From Laburnicola sp. R22_1 (taxonomy: Eukaryota; Ascomycota; Dothideomycetes; Pleosporales; Didymosphaeriaceae), in assembly GCA_014281115.1 (NCBI GenBank), contig JACONQ010000011.1:2542001-2606000 (forward strand): a stretch of DNA of 64,000 bases, in the 5' to 3' direction. Position 1 is the first letter of the stretch; each line of letters opens with the position of its first letter. The notes below the pieces were generated by a model that was given only the letters and a program-made list of their open reading frames with translations, was not told the DNA's origin and did no database searches. Of the stretch, positions 11,601 to 22,882 are shown in pieces. A program made the position numbers and the translations under genes.

Positions 11601-12131
11601 TACTATTGTCGTTGTCCCATTAATCGCGTTGCGAGGCGACATAAAGCGGTAGTGCAGGAAGTTAAGAATATTATGTGCAGAGTGGGAGAGCTGGCGCCCA
11701 CCCAACGTAGCCACTATAGTGTTAGTGACGCCTAAGTTAGTGGTTACGCAGGAGTTTGCAACATTCATAAACTATTTAAGAGTAATATAGTAGTTAGACC
11801 AAATTGTAATTAATAAGTGCCACATTGTATTAAACCAGCGGTACACGTTCCGTAAACAGATACAGCAGTTAGGCAAGTTAGTTGCTGCTAAGACGCAGAT
11901 AGTGTTGTTAATAGCGACGTTACCGCCTAGCAAAGAGAACAAGTTATTCCAGCGGATGCATTTTAATCCCGACCAGGTTAAGGTATTCTGTGCAGAGACG
12001 GCGCGGACGAACGTGGCATACTAGGTGATTAAGGTAGGGAGGGCAGCTAGAAAGAAGGAGGTGGAGGAGATAGTGTTGGGCGTGGTGTGGCAGAAGTTGC
12101 GCAGGTATAAGAGGGGCAAGGTCGCGATATA
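8640..12131 (+). pseudogene. Telomere-linked RecQ-type helicase, copy 1 (3' truncated)
   Basis: The frame begins near 8640 with an OrsD-type (formerly DUF3505) zinc-finger region: VCKEYRHG...HLQRIH, then a second C2H2-like unit (CQLDPDQC...H). A long linker with Lys/Glu-rich stretches follows. The central block LMHITGGQLARGPEIISIRH to RYHKGYTISG is strongly conserved among fungal TLH proteins. The helicase core shows Walker A LIGAGKS (11548-11570), a DECH box changed to NKCH near 11810, and motif III ATLPPS. The gene stops being collinear at 12131, where the second Fot1-like element begins; motifs IV-VI are absent. Many Gln/Trp-to-stop changes. Such genes are typically subtelomeric; their function is unresolved. 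Confidence 0.78.
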
Positions 12132-13860
12132 CCGGTACCGGTACTATAAGCTAGCGCACATAGTTCCTGCGCACATAGGGTTCCTGCGCACCTTACCAAA
12201 ACGCGACACCTACACAAAACACGTTAGATTTCTCTACAACGCTCTGCAACAATGGATGCTCGTGAGACTACTATATCGCGAGCTCTTTCTAATCTCTCTA
12301 TAGGTATTTTTTCTAGCCAAAGGGCTGCAGCTAAGGCGTACGGGGTCCCTAAGTCTACACTACGCAACTGTCTTAATGGCGCAACAAATAGTGCGCTCAG
12401 CCATTAGCATTAGCAGCAGCTAACTCCTCTATAAGAGGACTTCCTAGTAGACTGGATCCTCAAAGAAGACGCACGCGCCTGCCCTCCCTCACACGCTCGC
12501 GCTCAAGAAATGGCCAATTAAATCCTACGTATAAACAGCGATAGTCAGCCTATTAGTAAACTCTGGCTCTCACACTTTATTAAGCGACAGCCACGCGTCG
12601 CCTTAGTTATCGGTAGAAAGCTCGAGGCTCAGAGAGCTAATGCAGCGACTCCAGAGCAGTTGCGCGCGTTCCTAGAGCGCTATAAGCAGACTTAACAGCA
12701 GCTCAACATACAGGCAGAGAATACATACAATATAGATAAGACTAGCGTTGCTCTAGGAGTATGTACAAACACTAGAGTACTCTCTAGTAGTTAGAAAAAG
12801 AAGGCTTATATTTAGTCTCCAGAGAATCGCAAGTAGGTCTCTATAATTAAGTGTGTGTCAGCAATAGGGCGAAAACTACGCTGCGCAGTCATCTTCAAAG
12901 GCCAGAGCCTACAAACTACCTAGTTCCTATTGTCCTACGTACCTAGCTGGCTGTATACAACCTTAGAGAACGGATGAATATCGAAAGCAATAGGTGTTAA
13001 GTGGCTGCAGCGCATATTTATACCTAAGACGGCTATAGGTAATGGCTAGTACCGCCTTCTTATCCTTAACGGCCACAGCAGCCACATTAATATAGAGTTC
13101 CTATAGCTCTGTAAACAGCATCGAATAGAGCTTCTATACCTACCTGCGCATACCTCGCACGTCCTACAGCCTCTAGATCTCGCCCCTTTCTCTATTATCA
13201 AGTCTAGTTACCAACGCCAGATCCAGGAGCTTGCATCGCTTAACGACGCCACACCTATTAAGAAGGAGCGCTTTATTGCCTGCTATTATCAAGCTAGAGA
13301 GGAAGGCTTCACAGAGCGTGTAATTCGAGCTAGCTAGCAGGCTGCTAGTATCTGCCCATTTAACATCAATCACGTGCTCAGCTCGTCGCAAGTCTCCCAG
13401 AGGCCTACTACGCCTACGCATTAGCAGAAGCCTCAGCAGCAGCCTCAGAGCTTCCTCTCGACCCCTTAAGGCCCTCGCGATCTCTATATAGCGCAGCGCG
13501 ACGTCCAGAGCGTTGAGAATCTAGGTTGTAGGACCCAGCTACTCCTACAGAAAGCAGGTAAGGCTCTAGCAGCTGCAAATGCTAGAGCTGCAGGGCTAGA
13601 ATCAGAGAAAAGACGCCTTAAGTATCATCTACAGACTACTAGCTCTCAGCGTCCTCGAAAGCGCGTTCAAATAGACCCAAATCGACGGTTTGCAGAGGTA
13701 GAGACTATCGTAGAGGCTATACGCGCAGCTAAGGCTGCAGGAGCTTAGCAGCAAAGATCTACTATAGTAAGCGCTTTAGAGACAGCTACTATAGTTACAG
13801 CAGCTGCAGCGCTTAAATCTATGTGTACACAATGGCAATTATAAAAGCGTTATGGAGAAA
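12132..13860 (+). mobile_element. Second Fot1/pogo element, apparently 3' truncated
   Basis: Begins after the TA at 12130-12131 inside helicase copy 1, with CCGGTACCGGTAC and three direct subterminal units (GCGCACATAGTTCCT, GCGCACATAGGGTTCCT, GCGCACC), the layout seen in the first Fot1-like element. A transposase frame follows. I find no matching inverted repeat after 13844 and the helicase does not resume, so the right end is lost. The sequence changes to CTAACCCAGGGC DNA at 13862. Confidence 0.65.
12252..13844 (+). pseudogene. Fot1/pogo transposase, second family, RIP-inactivated
   Basis: 531 codons in one frame from ATG 12252. N-terminal helix-turn-helix (QRAAAKAYGVPKSTLRNCLN), a CENP-B-like domain with PISKLWLSHFIKR, then the DDE_1 core: the first Asp is in YNIDKTSVALG, the second is mutated to Asn in LILNGHSSHI, and the third is in LQPLDLAPFS. 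The C-terminal region holds QTTSSQRPRKRVQ and an Ala-rich end. All stops are at expected Gln/Trp codons. It differs from the element at 4254, so two Fot1-like families have visited this locus. Confidence 0.85.
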
Positions 13861-13861
13861 T

Positions 13862-14148
13862 CTAACCCAGGGCGCTAAATCTACCGTTATAAGGGTGGAT
13901 TACTTTATTAGTAACACAAACTACGCGTACGGCGTGTATTTCTAAGATTAGGGGGTACAGTAGATTATTATTTCACAGGTAGGGTAGATTTAGTTTCCGT
14001 TGGCGAATTTGCTCCAAACTTAGACATGTTTTTTGCACTAATAAGCTGCACCATCTGCAGGATTTGCAGAAACCCAACTTGCGTGGCAGAGCGTAGGCAG
14101 AAGAGGTGTTGTAGGTTAGGGTTATGTTAATGAGGGGATCGGCAGTGT
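13862..14148. other. Short non-coding spacer
   Basis: Begins with the 12-mer CTAACCCAGGGC. It also holds GGTTAGGGTTATG near 14113 (telomere-like). No gene is seen. It ends at the TA flanking the hairpin element at 14150. Confidence 0.45.
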
Positions 14149-14149
14149 A

Positions 14150-14848
14150 CAGTGTCCGTGCGCGTAATGCGCATGTTCGCGTAATGCGCACCCTTTTACT
14201 AGGAAAAGAAAAGAAAATAAGTAACTTTAAAGCTATATAAGTCTTTAACTACTTTTTCTTTTTAAAAGCTTCCTTAACTAAAGTTATATAAAAACACCAT
14301 CTCTATAACTCTAGGATTTTAGTTTTCTAATAATAAATAGTTTTAAGAAAAAAGTATAAAAGTACTAAAACTTAAGTCTCTAAAATTTAAAAGTGATATT
14401 TTTTTAAGAGTAAAGTATACTTTTTAAAATATATTTTATATTAGGACTATTTTTATAAATAGCTACTTAAAAAGATAGATTATCTTTCCTAAATTTTATA
14501 TTTAAAAAGATAAAAAGATAATATAACTTCCTAATTAATAATTTTATTAAAAAGAACTTAATATAAAATATATTTTAAATAATATACTTTACTTATAAAA
14601 ATATCACTTTTAAATTTTAGAGACTTAAGTTTTAGTACTTTTATACTTTTTCTTAAAACTATTTATTATTAGAAAACTAAAATCCTAGAGTTATAGAGAT
14701 GGTGTTTTTATATAACTTTAGTTAAGGAAGCTTTTAAAAAGAAAAAGTAGTTAAAGACTTATATAGCTTTAAAGTTACTTATTTTCTTTTCTTTCCTAGT
14801 AAAAGGGTGCGCATTACGCGAACATGCGCATTACGCGCACGGACACTG
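14150..14848. mobile_element. Long-hairpin MITE with TA target duplication
   Basis: 699 bp with almost perfect inverted symmetry: two arms of roughly 300 bp around a short loop near 14460-14540. Ends are CAGTGTCCGTGCGCG and its complement, flanked by TA at 14148-14149 and 14849-14850. The outer 45 bp are GC-rich and contain GCGTAATGCGCA-like repeats; the inside is very AT-rich. There is no coding capacity. TA duplication and a CAGTG start suggest mobilisation by a Tc1/mariner-type transposase encoded elsewhere. It sits about 130 bp before the start of helicase copy 2. Confidence 0.85.
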
Positions 14849-15059
14849 TACCACCGAAGTTCGGACCAAGCGGAACGCAGAGCCCAGCCACTATAATTAA
14901 GGCGAAGAGAGAGACATGTATAGCAAGTTGAACAGTACGTTCAGGGCAGATTAATCCAGCGTGTCAGCATAGCCGGAGCAAGCATGGCGTGTCGATATTT
15001 CAACCATTTGGCAAAGTACTAGGTAGCTATGTGCAAGGAGTGCCAGTACGCAGTATGGC

Positions 15060-18000
15060 CACATATGTCAACAATCAAGTATACTTAGAAATCTCGTTTT
15101 TTCGGCAACCAAATCTGCAAATCAATCAGTTCAAGTCCGCCTGGATAATTTTGGCTGTAAATCAAACCTTAGAGATGGATTTGATTTGTAGATTTGGAAG
15201 ATTTAATGTTATTATATAGCTGTAGCTGTAGGCCTTGTAGATGTGCAAGGGTCGTGATTTTCCTAGTGTTGTAATTGGCTTAACTTACTAGTACGGGGCT
15301 GTCAACGCGTCCCTAGCTGTCAATCGTCGCGTACTCAGCCATCCCATCGCGCTGCTTCTGTTGCCGATTGCTATTGTCGCTATTAAAACGGTATACTTTT
15401 ATTGTTATAGCGGCTATTGTTAGTAGCTCAGCGCTTACTTTTTGCTGCCTCTGCTTACCTCCAGGCCCAACGATGGCTCCCAAACGCGCTGTCAATAACG
15501 ATCGACCCGCTGCTGTATCTGCTAACGTTAACAATAGCCGCCCCAAACGTCGCTGAGTCCTCACACAGAAGGCCTTAGAGGGAGATAAGCTGCCTTGCGG
15601 CACTACCAGCTAGCCGATTAAGTTACCTAAAACGCAGCTAGCTGCGCCGCCGTCGCCGCTATTCCTAAGTATACCCGCCGAAGTCACTGTTGAGGTAGCC
15701 GTTGAGGTGGCTGTTGACCCGCTTGTTGGGCAGGTTATAGGAGCGCCCGAGCGGCTATGGGAGTTGCAGTTGCTGGAGTCTCAGCCCGCGATCGCTGCGG
15801 CGGCTGCGGCATCAAAGGCAGCTATGGTGACTACTGTAGAGGAGGGTAGTAGGGAGGAGCTGGGCGGTTTCGACGCGCGCTTTGTTGATGACTTTGAAGG
15901 CATTGATTGGAGCAAGCTGCGGCGTTTTGAGAAGCCATCGCGCACTCTTATAGGCAAGAAGAGCTGGGTCTTTAAGCACGGCTACCGCGTCGCCTTGCGA
16001 AGGACTGCTGCAGAAGTAAGCGCAGGTTAGCCAGAACGTACCTATTTTGTGTGCCGTTGGTGTCACAACAACACCGTTACTGGCGGTATCGTTAAGGTGT
16101 CAACAGCTACAAGCTCGGCCGCAAAGCACCTGGGTATGAACAAGCGCGGCCATCGCATAACCCTGCGCGGGAAGCAGCTGCCGAAGCTGCCTGGAGGTCA
16201 ACAGACTATAACTGACGCGCTGAAGAAGGGTGTGGAGGTTAGCCAAGAGGTTGTCAATGAGCTGGGTAACTTTGACGTACAGGCTTTTCGGCTTGCTGCT
16301 GTGACCTGGCTTGTTGAAAACAACCACCCATTGCGCGAGTTTGAGACCGAGAGCTTTAGGCGCATGCTTCGTTTCGCCAACCCAGCTGCTGAAGAAGCGC
16401 TGTGGGCGAGCCACAATAGTGTTGCAAGGTTCGTAATAAGACTGTACAATCATTTGAAGCCGATTGTTAAAGCTGAGCTGTCAACTGCAGTTAGCAAAGT
16501 CCACATAAGCTTTGACGGCTAGACTACCAAAGGCGGCAAACGTGGCTTCTTTGGTGTTGTTGCTCACTACGTCAACACCAAGGGGAAGATTATGGACTTG
16601 CCTATGGCGCTGCCGCAGCTCACAGGCGTCTACAGCGGCGAGGCAATTAGGGAGTGCGTTGACAAGACGCTATCGTCGTTCGGTATAACGCCGCAGAAGC
16701 TGGGTTACTTTGTGTTAGATAACGCTGCAAGCAACAATGTGGCTATCGAGTACCTGGCTCAAAGGCATAGGTTTTTATCGTCTTGGCAGCGGCTCCGTTG
16801 CGGTCCCCATACTCTCAACTTAGTCGGCCAAACTTTTATGTTTGGCAAGGATAAAGACGCGTACGATAACGACCCAAGGCATAAGAAAGATGAGGAGAAG
16901 TTTATGGCTGAATGGCGACGGCTAGGTCCTCTAGGCGTGTTCCTAGACATTATCAACTACATCAGTACGCCGAAGCAGCACTCCAGCTTTGCCCGTTTCC
17001 AGCACCTCGCGCATGACGAAGACCCCACCAACAACAACGATTTACTGCTAGCCGTAGTCAAGGCCTGCGTCACCCGCTAGAACAGCTATTGCGCTGCTTT
17101 TGAGCGAGGCATTATTCTTAAACAACCTATTACGGCTTACGCAAACCATCACATTAAGAAGACAGCTGATGCCGATAAGGCTGCGCGCGATAATGGCAAC
17201 AAGCTGTCATCTGCGCCGGCGTGGATGCGATCGGACGGCCTCACAGCTGCAGACTGGGCGGTGATAATTGACTACGTGGATGTTCTTCGGCCGCTGAAAG
17301 TAGCCACTGAGCGGCTGGAGGGGCGTGGGAAGAAGCAGTATAAGCTCAACGGTCGCTTTGGCGCTATCTACGAGATTATACCTACTTTTGAACACCTGAT
17401 CGCTGCTTTCGAAGAGCGCTTAGTTACTTAGGAGAGCGTTGATTTCGAGCAGCTAGACGCACCAGAAGACCACATGGCTATTAACTTACGCGCCGCTGCC
17501 GCTAAACTAAAGCTTTACTACAGCAAACTAAGCGACTCCCCCGCCTACTACGCTGCAATCGTACTCCATCCCCGCTATCGCAACTACTGCAAAGTAGCAT
17601 GGGCCAACGACCCAGCTCGATTGGCAGCGGCTGATGCTGCTTCCCAGCAACTCTGGCGCCTCTATAACCATCGCCCAGCTCCTTGTCCGCAGCCGAAGCC
17701 TACAAAGTCACACACAAACGTGATTAACGACGCCATTAACGCTATAATCGAGGCAGAGAGCGACGACGAGGCAGACTATAGCGATGAGTACGAGCGCTGG
17801 CGTGCCAACAAGCCGCGTTGGAGTCGCGAAGATTTCAATCAACAAGGTAACCCAGTACGTTATTAGCTTAACCTACGCGGCAAGTACCCAGCGTTGGCGC
17901 AGCTGGCGCTTAATATAATAACTATACCCGCCTCTAGCTGTGAGTGTGAGCGACTTTTCAGCAAGCTTAGTGATCTGTTGGAGCCACGACGTCGCAAAAT

Positions 18001-18321
18001 TGGAGCTAACTTGCTAGCAGCTCTACAGTGTGTGCGGAGGTGGATGGGAGCAGGTTTGATAGATGCTGACGACGAGATTGATGAAAGTACATTAACTGAC
18101 TCTGCTGTTGACAGTTTGTATGGCGTATGCCAGTGGGACGATTCTACATAGTAATCATAGTACAAAGAGAAGATTTCAGTATATTACATATTTGCAAATC
18201 TATCAAATCTATCAAATCTATAATACTATCAAATCCTCCAAATCCAGCATAACGTCACCTATCGACAAATCAAATTAAATCCGCGCGAAGATTTGGCTTG
18301 ATTTGATTGTTGACAATTGTG
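15060..18321 (+). mobile_element. hAT superfamily DNA transposon
   Basis: 3,262 bp, flanked by an exact 8-bp duplication AGTATGGC at 15052-15059 and 18322-18329. Terminal inverted repeats are CACATATGTCAACAATCAA on the left and the complement of CACAATTGTCAACAATCAA on the right. Subterminal regions are rich in AAATCT/AGATTTG repeats at both ends (15100-15210, 18190-18300), likely transposase binding sites. It encodes one transposase. It is nested in helicase copy 2 and is the least mutated element in the window, hence probably the youngest. Confidence 0.95.
15473..18151 (+). pseudogene. hAT transposase with seven in-frame stops
   Basis: 893 codons in a single frame from ATG 15473; seven internal stops (15554, about 15612, 16028, 16520, 17078, 17429 and 17864), one TGA and the rest TAG, all plausible Trp or Gln codons. 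Domains: BED-type zinc finger (CRWCHNN...AAKHLGMNKRGH, about residues 190-225), a DDE core with VHISFDG (first Asp), YFVLDNAASNN (second Asp) and RCGPHTLNLVGQ, and a C-terminal hATC dimerisation region (PASSCECERLFSKLSDLLEP, RRRKIGANLL). The length is ordinary for a fungal hAT. The catalytic blocks are intact apart from the stops, unlike the Fot1 elements. Confidence 0.92.
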
Positions 18322-21300
18322 AGTATGGCCGGGTCAGATTAAGGGCCATTTGCAGGAGCAGCACAAGATTAAACGCAAAGACGCCAGCGAGATAGGATCA
18401 GAGGTCCGCAGCTGGGCAGGCATCATACAGTACCCCAGTGAGTTCGTGCCGCCAAGCCAGATTGTAGCGCCGCATCCCCAGTTGCCTATATATGCAGACA
18501 GGTTATTATGCTAGTTAAATCCAAGACAGTGTCAGCGGGTATTACAGAGTATTAAGAGCATAAAGAAACATTGGCATAAAGACCACTAAGAATGGTTGGT
18601 GGGAAAGAAGCGCGGGCGACTAAGTCGAATTAAGGAGAAGGGATTGCAAGCGCAGATAGAACAAGGATACACGCGTGTGTATTGTTAGCGATTATTTGGC
18701 AGCCGCTATGGTTCGCAGTATTTCTAAGTGCACGCACTTAATAAAGGTTTAGTAGGCGGCCTAGAACCTATTTCTATTAATAGCAAGGCCGCATAGGCGC
18801 AAGTAGGAGAAGAGATAACTAAGGCGTAGGAGAATATTAAGAAGCAGGCGCAGAACACTATTTAGGATAGCAAGAGAGACAAAGTAAACCTGTGGCTAGA
18901 GCGGACGTAGTGGCTGCCATATTTAGTAGGCATAGAGAGGCCCAATTTGTTAGCGTGCGTTAAAGAGCCTGTTGCCAACGCCAACCCTAGGAAAGACGAG
19001 GCGGCAGAGCTGGTGGAAGCAGTAATTTGGGCGGCCATAGATAGGTTGGCGCGGTTTAGCTAGGCGTCTGTGATTAACTAAATTGGTGTGTTTGTGCGGT
19101 TAGAGGCCATTTGAACAGAGAAGCACTAGACGCGGTTTTAGCTATTGCAGCTGTATATGGATAAGGATGCTATTATTAAGTATGCGCGGCTATAGTAGTA
19201 GATGTTAATGTTTTTTGCACGCACGTAGAAGGAGCATGCGTAGAAGAGCCTAAAGTACCAGTTTACGCGCTAACAGCAGGAGGCATAGAAGGTGTTGGTT
19301 TAACAGGCAGAAAGGGGGGTAGAGGGGGGGGAGGTAGACAAAGAAGATGCGGAGGAAGAGACGGAAGATATAGATGAGAAGATGATAGAGAAGGAGACAG
19401 AGGACGCAGATAAGGCGATAGAGGAGGGAGAAGATAGGGAGAAGCAGAGTTAGGCAGAAGGTGCTAAGTCTAGCAAGCCTAAGAAGTTGTCAAGACTCTA
19501 GAAAGCGTGTTTGGAGTTTTGCATTGCGTTGTTAAACCAGTCTATTATGTATAAGAAGTACGATAGCCTGTTAGTGTGTGCGTTAGCGGTGTTGGGCGTT
19601 AAGGAGGATAGGTGGAAGGGCCCTAAGCAGTATCCGCCAATATTGTCAGCTGTTATTAAAGTGGCCTATTTTATAGTCGTGCAATAGGCGTTGGAGTTAT
19701 CTAAGCTGTTGGATAAGAATAAGGACGAGTTCGACAACGACAGCGCGTACGAGAGCGACAGCAGCCGCCTGCGCTTGCGCTGGCCCAAGGGGTGTCTGCA
19801 GTTTGTGCAGGAGATAATGGACAAGTTTATGGTGCGAGGCAGCCACGGACCTATGCAGTGGATATTGGATTTGCGGACGTACGGGTTAAAGATTCATTAC
19901 AACACTACGTCGCGTGGCCATGTTAAGTGGACGGGCGGGGACGAGTTGTTGTACAAGGGGTTATAGTTTAATATAGCCTAGTTCCGCGGTATAGTGTATA
20001 GGTTAGCGATTAAAAGCTGGCGGTTGTTAGTAGAGGAGTTAATGTTCGGCACTAGCAAGGTTGCTAATCCCATACCTAGCGTCCTATGGGAGAGTATGCG
20101 AGACAACCCAACTAATAAGCGGCCTGGATGGAATTTTTTAAAGGACTATCGCACCCGCATGCCTGTAGATAGAGAGAGGTGGTTGTTTAAGCAGGTAGGG
20201 AGAGATGCTAGTATCTAGGACAGGTTTATAAAGCTAGGAACGCGTTTAGGGGTAGACTAAGAGGCTGTTAAGTGGTATATAGGGCGTATTATCGAGTTCT
20301 AGAAGAAGTTGGCTGTGTTAATGCATATCGTAGGCAAATAGCCAGTAAGAGGACTAGAAATAATAAGTGTCTAGCATAGCAATACTGTAAAAGGGGGGCA
20401 CCGTAATATATTTATTAAGGACGGCATAGTAGTGTTTATAACGCGTTACCACAAGGGATACAATATTAGTAGCGATATTAAGATTATTTATTAATACTTA
20501 CTACGTAAGGTAGGCGAGTTAGTGGTGTTATATATATAGTTAGTGTTGCTGTTCTAGCAGCGGTTAAAGGCGTTAGTATAGGAAAAGGAGAGCGTGTTGT
20601 TATATATGTAGCTAGCGGACCCTAATAAACGCAAGTAGATAATAGAGAGGTTGCGGGAGGCGTTAAAGCGCGAGAGCCGGATTAAGATAGGATAGGAGTT
20701 AACAATTGCCGCGTACCGCGAGATTACTATTAGCATGAGCTGGCGATTTTTACGTGGATCTGCAGCATTTTGGACAGAAGAGGGAGACGAGAATAAGGAG
20801 TGGGATGAGGAGAATATAGGCGCGTTAATTGCTAATAAGTAGGCAGGACATACCGCGCACGTTGCAGGATTAATATACGCGCGAGGGATTATAGAGCAAG
20901 CTGGGGCGGTGGCAGATAAGCAATAGTAGTTCCGGACGTTAAGCACGGATTAGCATCGATTTTTAGGGTTCTGAGCCAACGTGGAGGAGACAATAAGTAA
21001 GAAGCGGAAGAGAGCGCCGTTTGAGAGCGAATCGGACAAGGCAAGGATTAATTAATAGGGGCGATTAAGGAAGATAGACACAACAGCGCAGTTAAAGCAG
21101 ATAATAAGTAGGATAGCGGAGTTCTATAGCGTGTAGAAAGAAGCCATCAACGCCATTATTGTAGGCGAGAGCCCTGTTGTGGCTGTGATGCTAACAGGCG
21201 GTAAGAAGAGTTTATTATTTATATTGCCAGCGTGGGTAAAGCAGGGCGGGACTACTATTGTTATAATTCTGTTAATTGCGTTGCGGGAAGATATAATGCG

Positions 21301-22882
21301 GTGGTGCAAGTTATTAGGGATATTGTGTGCAGTGTGGGAGGAATGCTGTCTGCCTAACGCAGCCGCGGTAGTGTTAGTGACGCCTAAGTTGGCGGTGGGA
21401 GAGGAGTTTGCGACGTTTTTAAACTAGTTGTAGGCGACGCGGTAGTTGGACCGGATTATAATTAATAAGTGTCATATTGTGTTAAACTGGTGGTACACGT
21501 TTCGCAAGCAGATGCAGTAGTTAGGCAAGTTAGTAGCTGCCAAAACGCAGATAGTGTTGTTAACAGCAACGTTGCCGCCAAGCGAGGAGGGCGAGTTATT
21601 TTAATGGATGCATTTTAAGCGGGATTAGGTTAAGATATTCTAAGCAAGGACAACACAGACGAACGTGGCATATTAGGTAGTTAAGGTAGATAAGGTGTTA
21701 ATAAAAGAGGATATAGAGGCCGTTGTAGTAAAGATGGCGCGGCGGAAGTTAAGATAGTACCAAACTAGCAAGGTAGTGATATATAGCAATTTCGTGCCAA
21801 AGGTTAAGAAGTTGGCAAAGCAGTTGGCATGCAACGTGTATTATTACGACGTAGTAGGCAAAGCAAGCATATTAATAGATTTTATGGCTGGTAAACAGCG
21901 GGTAATTGTAGCGACGAGCGCATTAGGGATAGGGGTGGATATACCCAACATCCAGTGCATTATTTATATAGATTAGCCGCGGACGATGTTGGATTACGCA
22001 TAAGAAAGCGACAGGGCAGGGCGAGATGGATTGTAGAGCGAGGCTATTATTATAGGGCAGGAAGGGGATAAACGAGCGTGTGATAACAAGCTAACTAAGG
22101 CAGAATAGCAATTGGTTCGGTTGTTTATAGAAGGGGAAGGGTTAATAATAAGGTGCCAAAGGCGAGTGTTAGACGCGTATTTAGATAGGTAAGAGGGCCA
22201 AGAGGAATGTAAAGAAGGGGAGGAGAGATATAATGTGTGCAGAGAAGCAGACAAAGAGATAGAAGAGGACAGCAGCGAAGATAGCAGCGATAACAACAAG
22301 ATAGATGTAGTTAAGACAAGAGGCGAGAAGGCGCAGCGAGCGTTCTAGTAGCAGGAGTAGGAGCGATAAGGCCCGCGGTAGACGTTAATACAGCAGCGGC
22401 AATAGGAGTTTGCGAACGTAGAGTGGTTGCGTAGGCAGTTAGTATGGTGGGCGAATTAATACGGGATATACGAGGCGGCGGGGGATAGGCAGAGCGAGCA
22501 CGATATATAGTAGTGTTGGCGACAGGAGAGCCAAAGTACAAAAGAAGCGATTAAGACAATTAAGGAGCAGATTAAGTTTAAGAGTTATTCGGGGTGTTTT
22601 TAGTGCGGGGTGCCGCAGGAGATATGTAACCAGTGGGAGAGAAATAGTTATGGGCGGTATTAGAGAGTAAAAGACGGGAATTGTTAGCACAGAGGGGTGT
22701 TAGTAGGCGGGTTAATAGGCGTGGCATTAGGGTACACCAAAGTAGGAGAGTGGTGGACAGCACGGTTAGCGAGATTTAGAGTAGACAATTCGGGAGTAGG
22801 GCAAACGTTGGTTGCGTTTTTAGGAAAGAAGCGAGTATTAGAAATAGTTAAAAATAATAATTTGGCAGGAGAGTTTTATTAA

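Larger units (their letters stand above)
14984..22882 (+). pseudogene. Telomere-linked RecQ-type helicase, copy 2, split by a hAT element
   Basis: ATG 14984 opens the frame, which is interrupted at 15060-18321 by a hAT transposon and resumes at 18330. With the insert and one target copy removed, the first zinc finger is continuous (CKECQYA followed by VWPGQIKGHLQEQH). A second finger follows (CQLNPRQC...H). The central TLH block LMHIVGK...RYHKGYNISSD lies at 20318-20480. The helicase core has Walker A LTGGKKS (GGGKS expected), DECH changed to NKCH at about 21465, TATLPPSEE, VIVATSALGIGVDIP and the arginine-finger region SDRAGRDGL near 22010. A C-terminal Cys-containing segment ends with a TAA at 22880-22882. 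It is the most complete of the three copies but has many RIP stops. Probably once a nuclear ATP-dependent DNA helicase. Confidence 0.82.

Noticed and set aside
14150..14848. Two gene terminators or an rRNA-like structure
   Set aside because: TA flanks, transposon-like ends and arm length fit a MITE; no RNA gene features are present.
22311..22763. Minus-strand frames over the helicase C-terminus
   Set aside because: The plus-strand helicase register explains the sequence; minus frames are open because RIP removes stops on the opposite strand.
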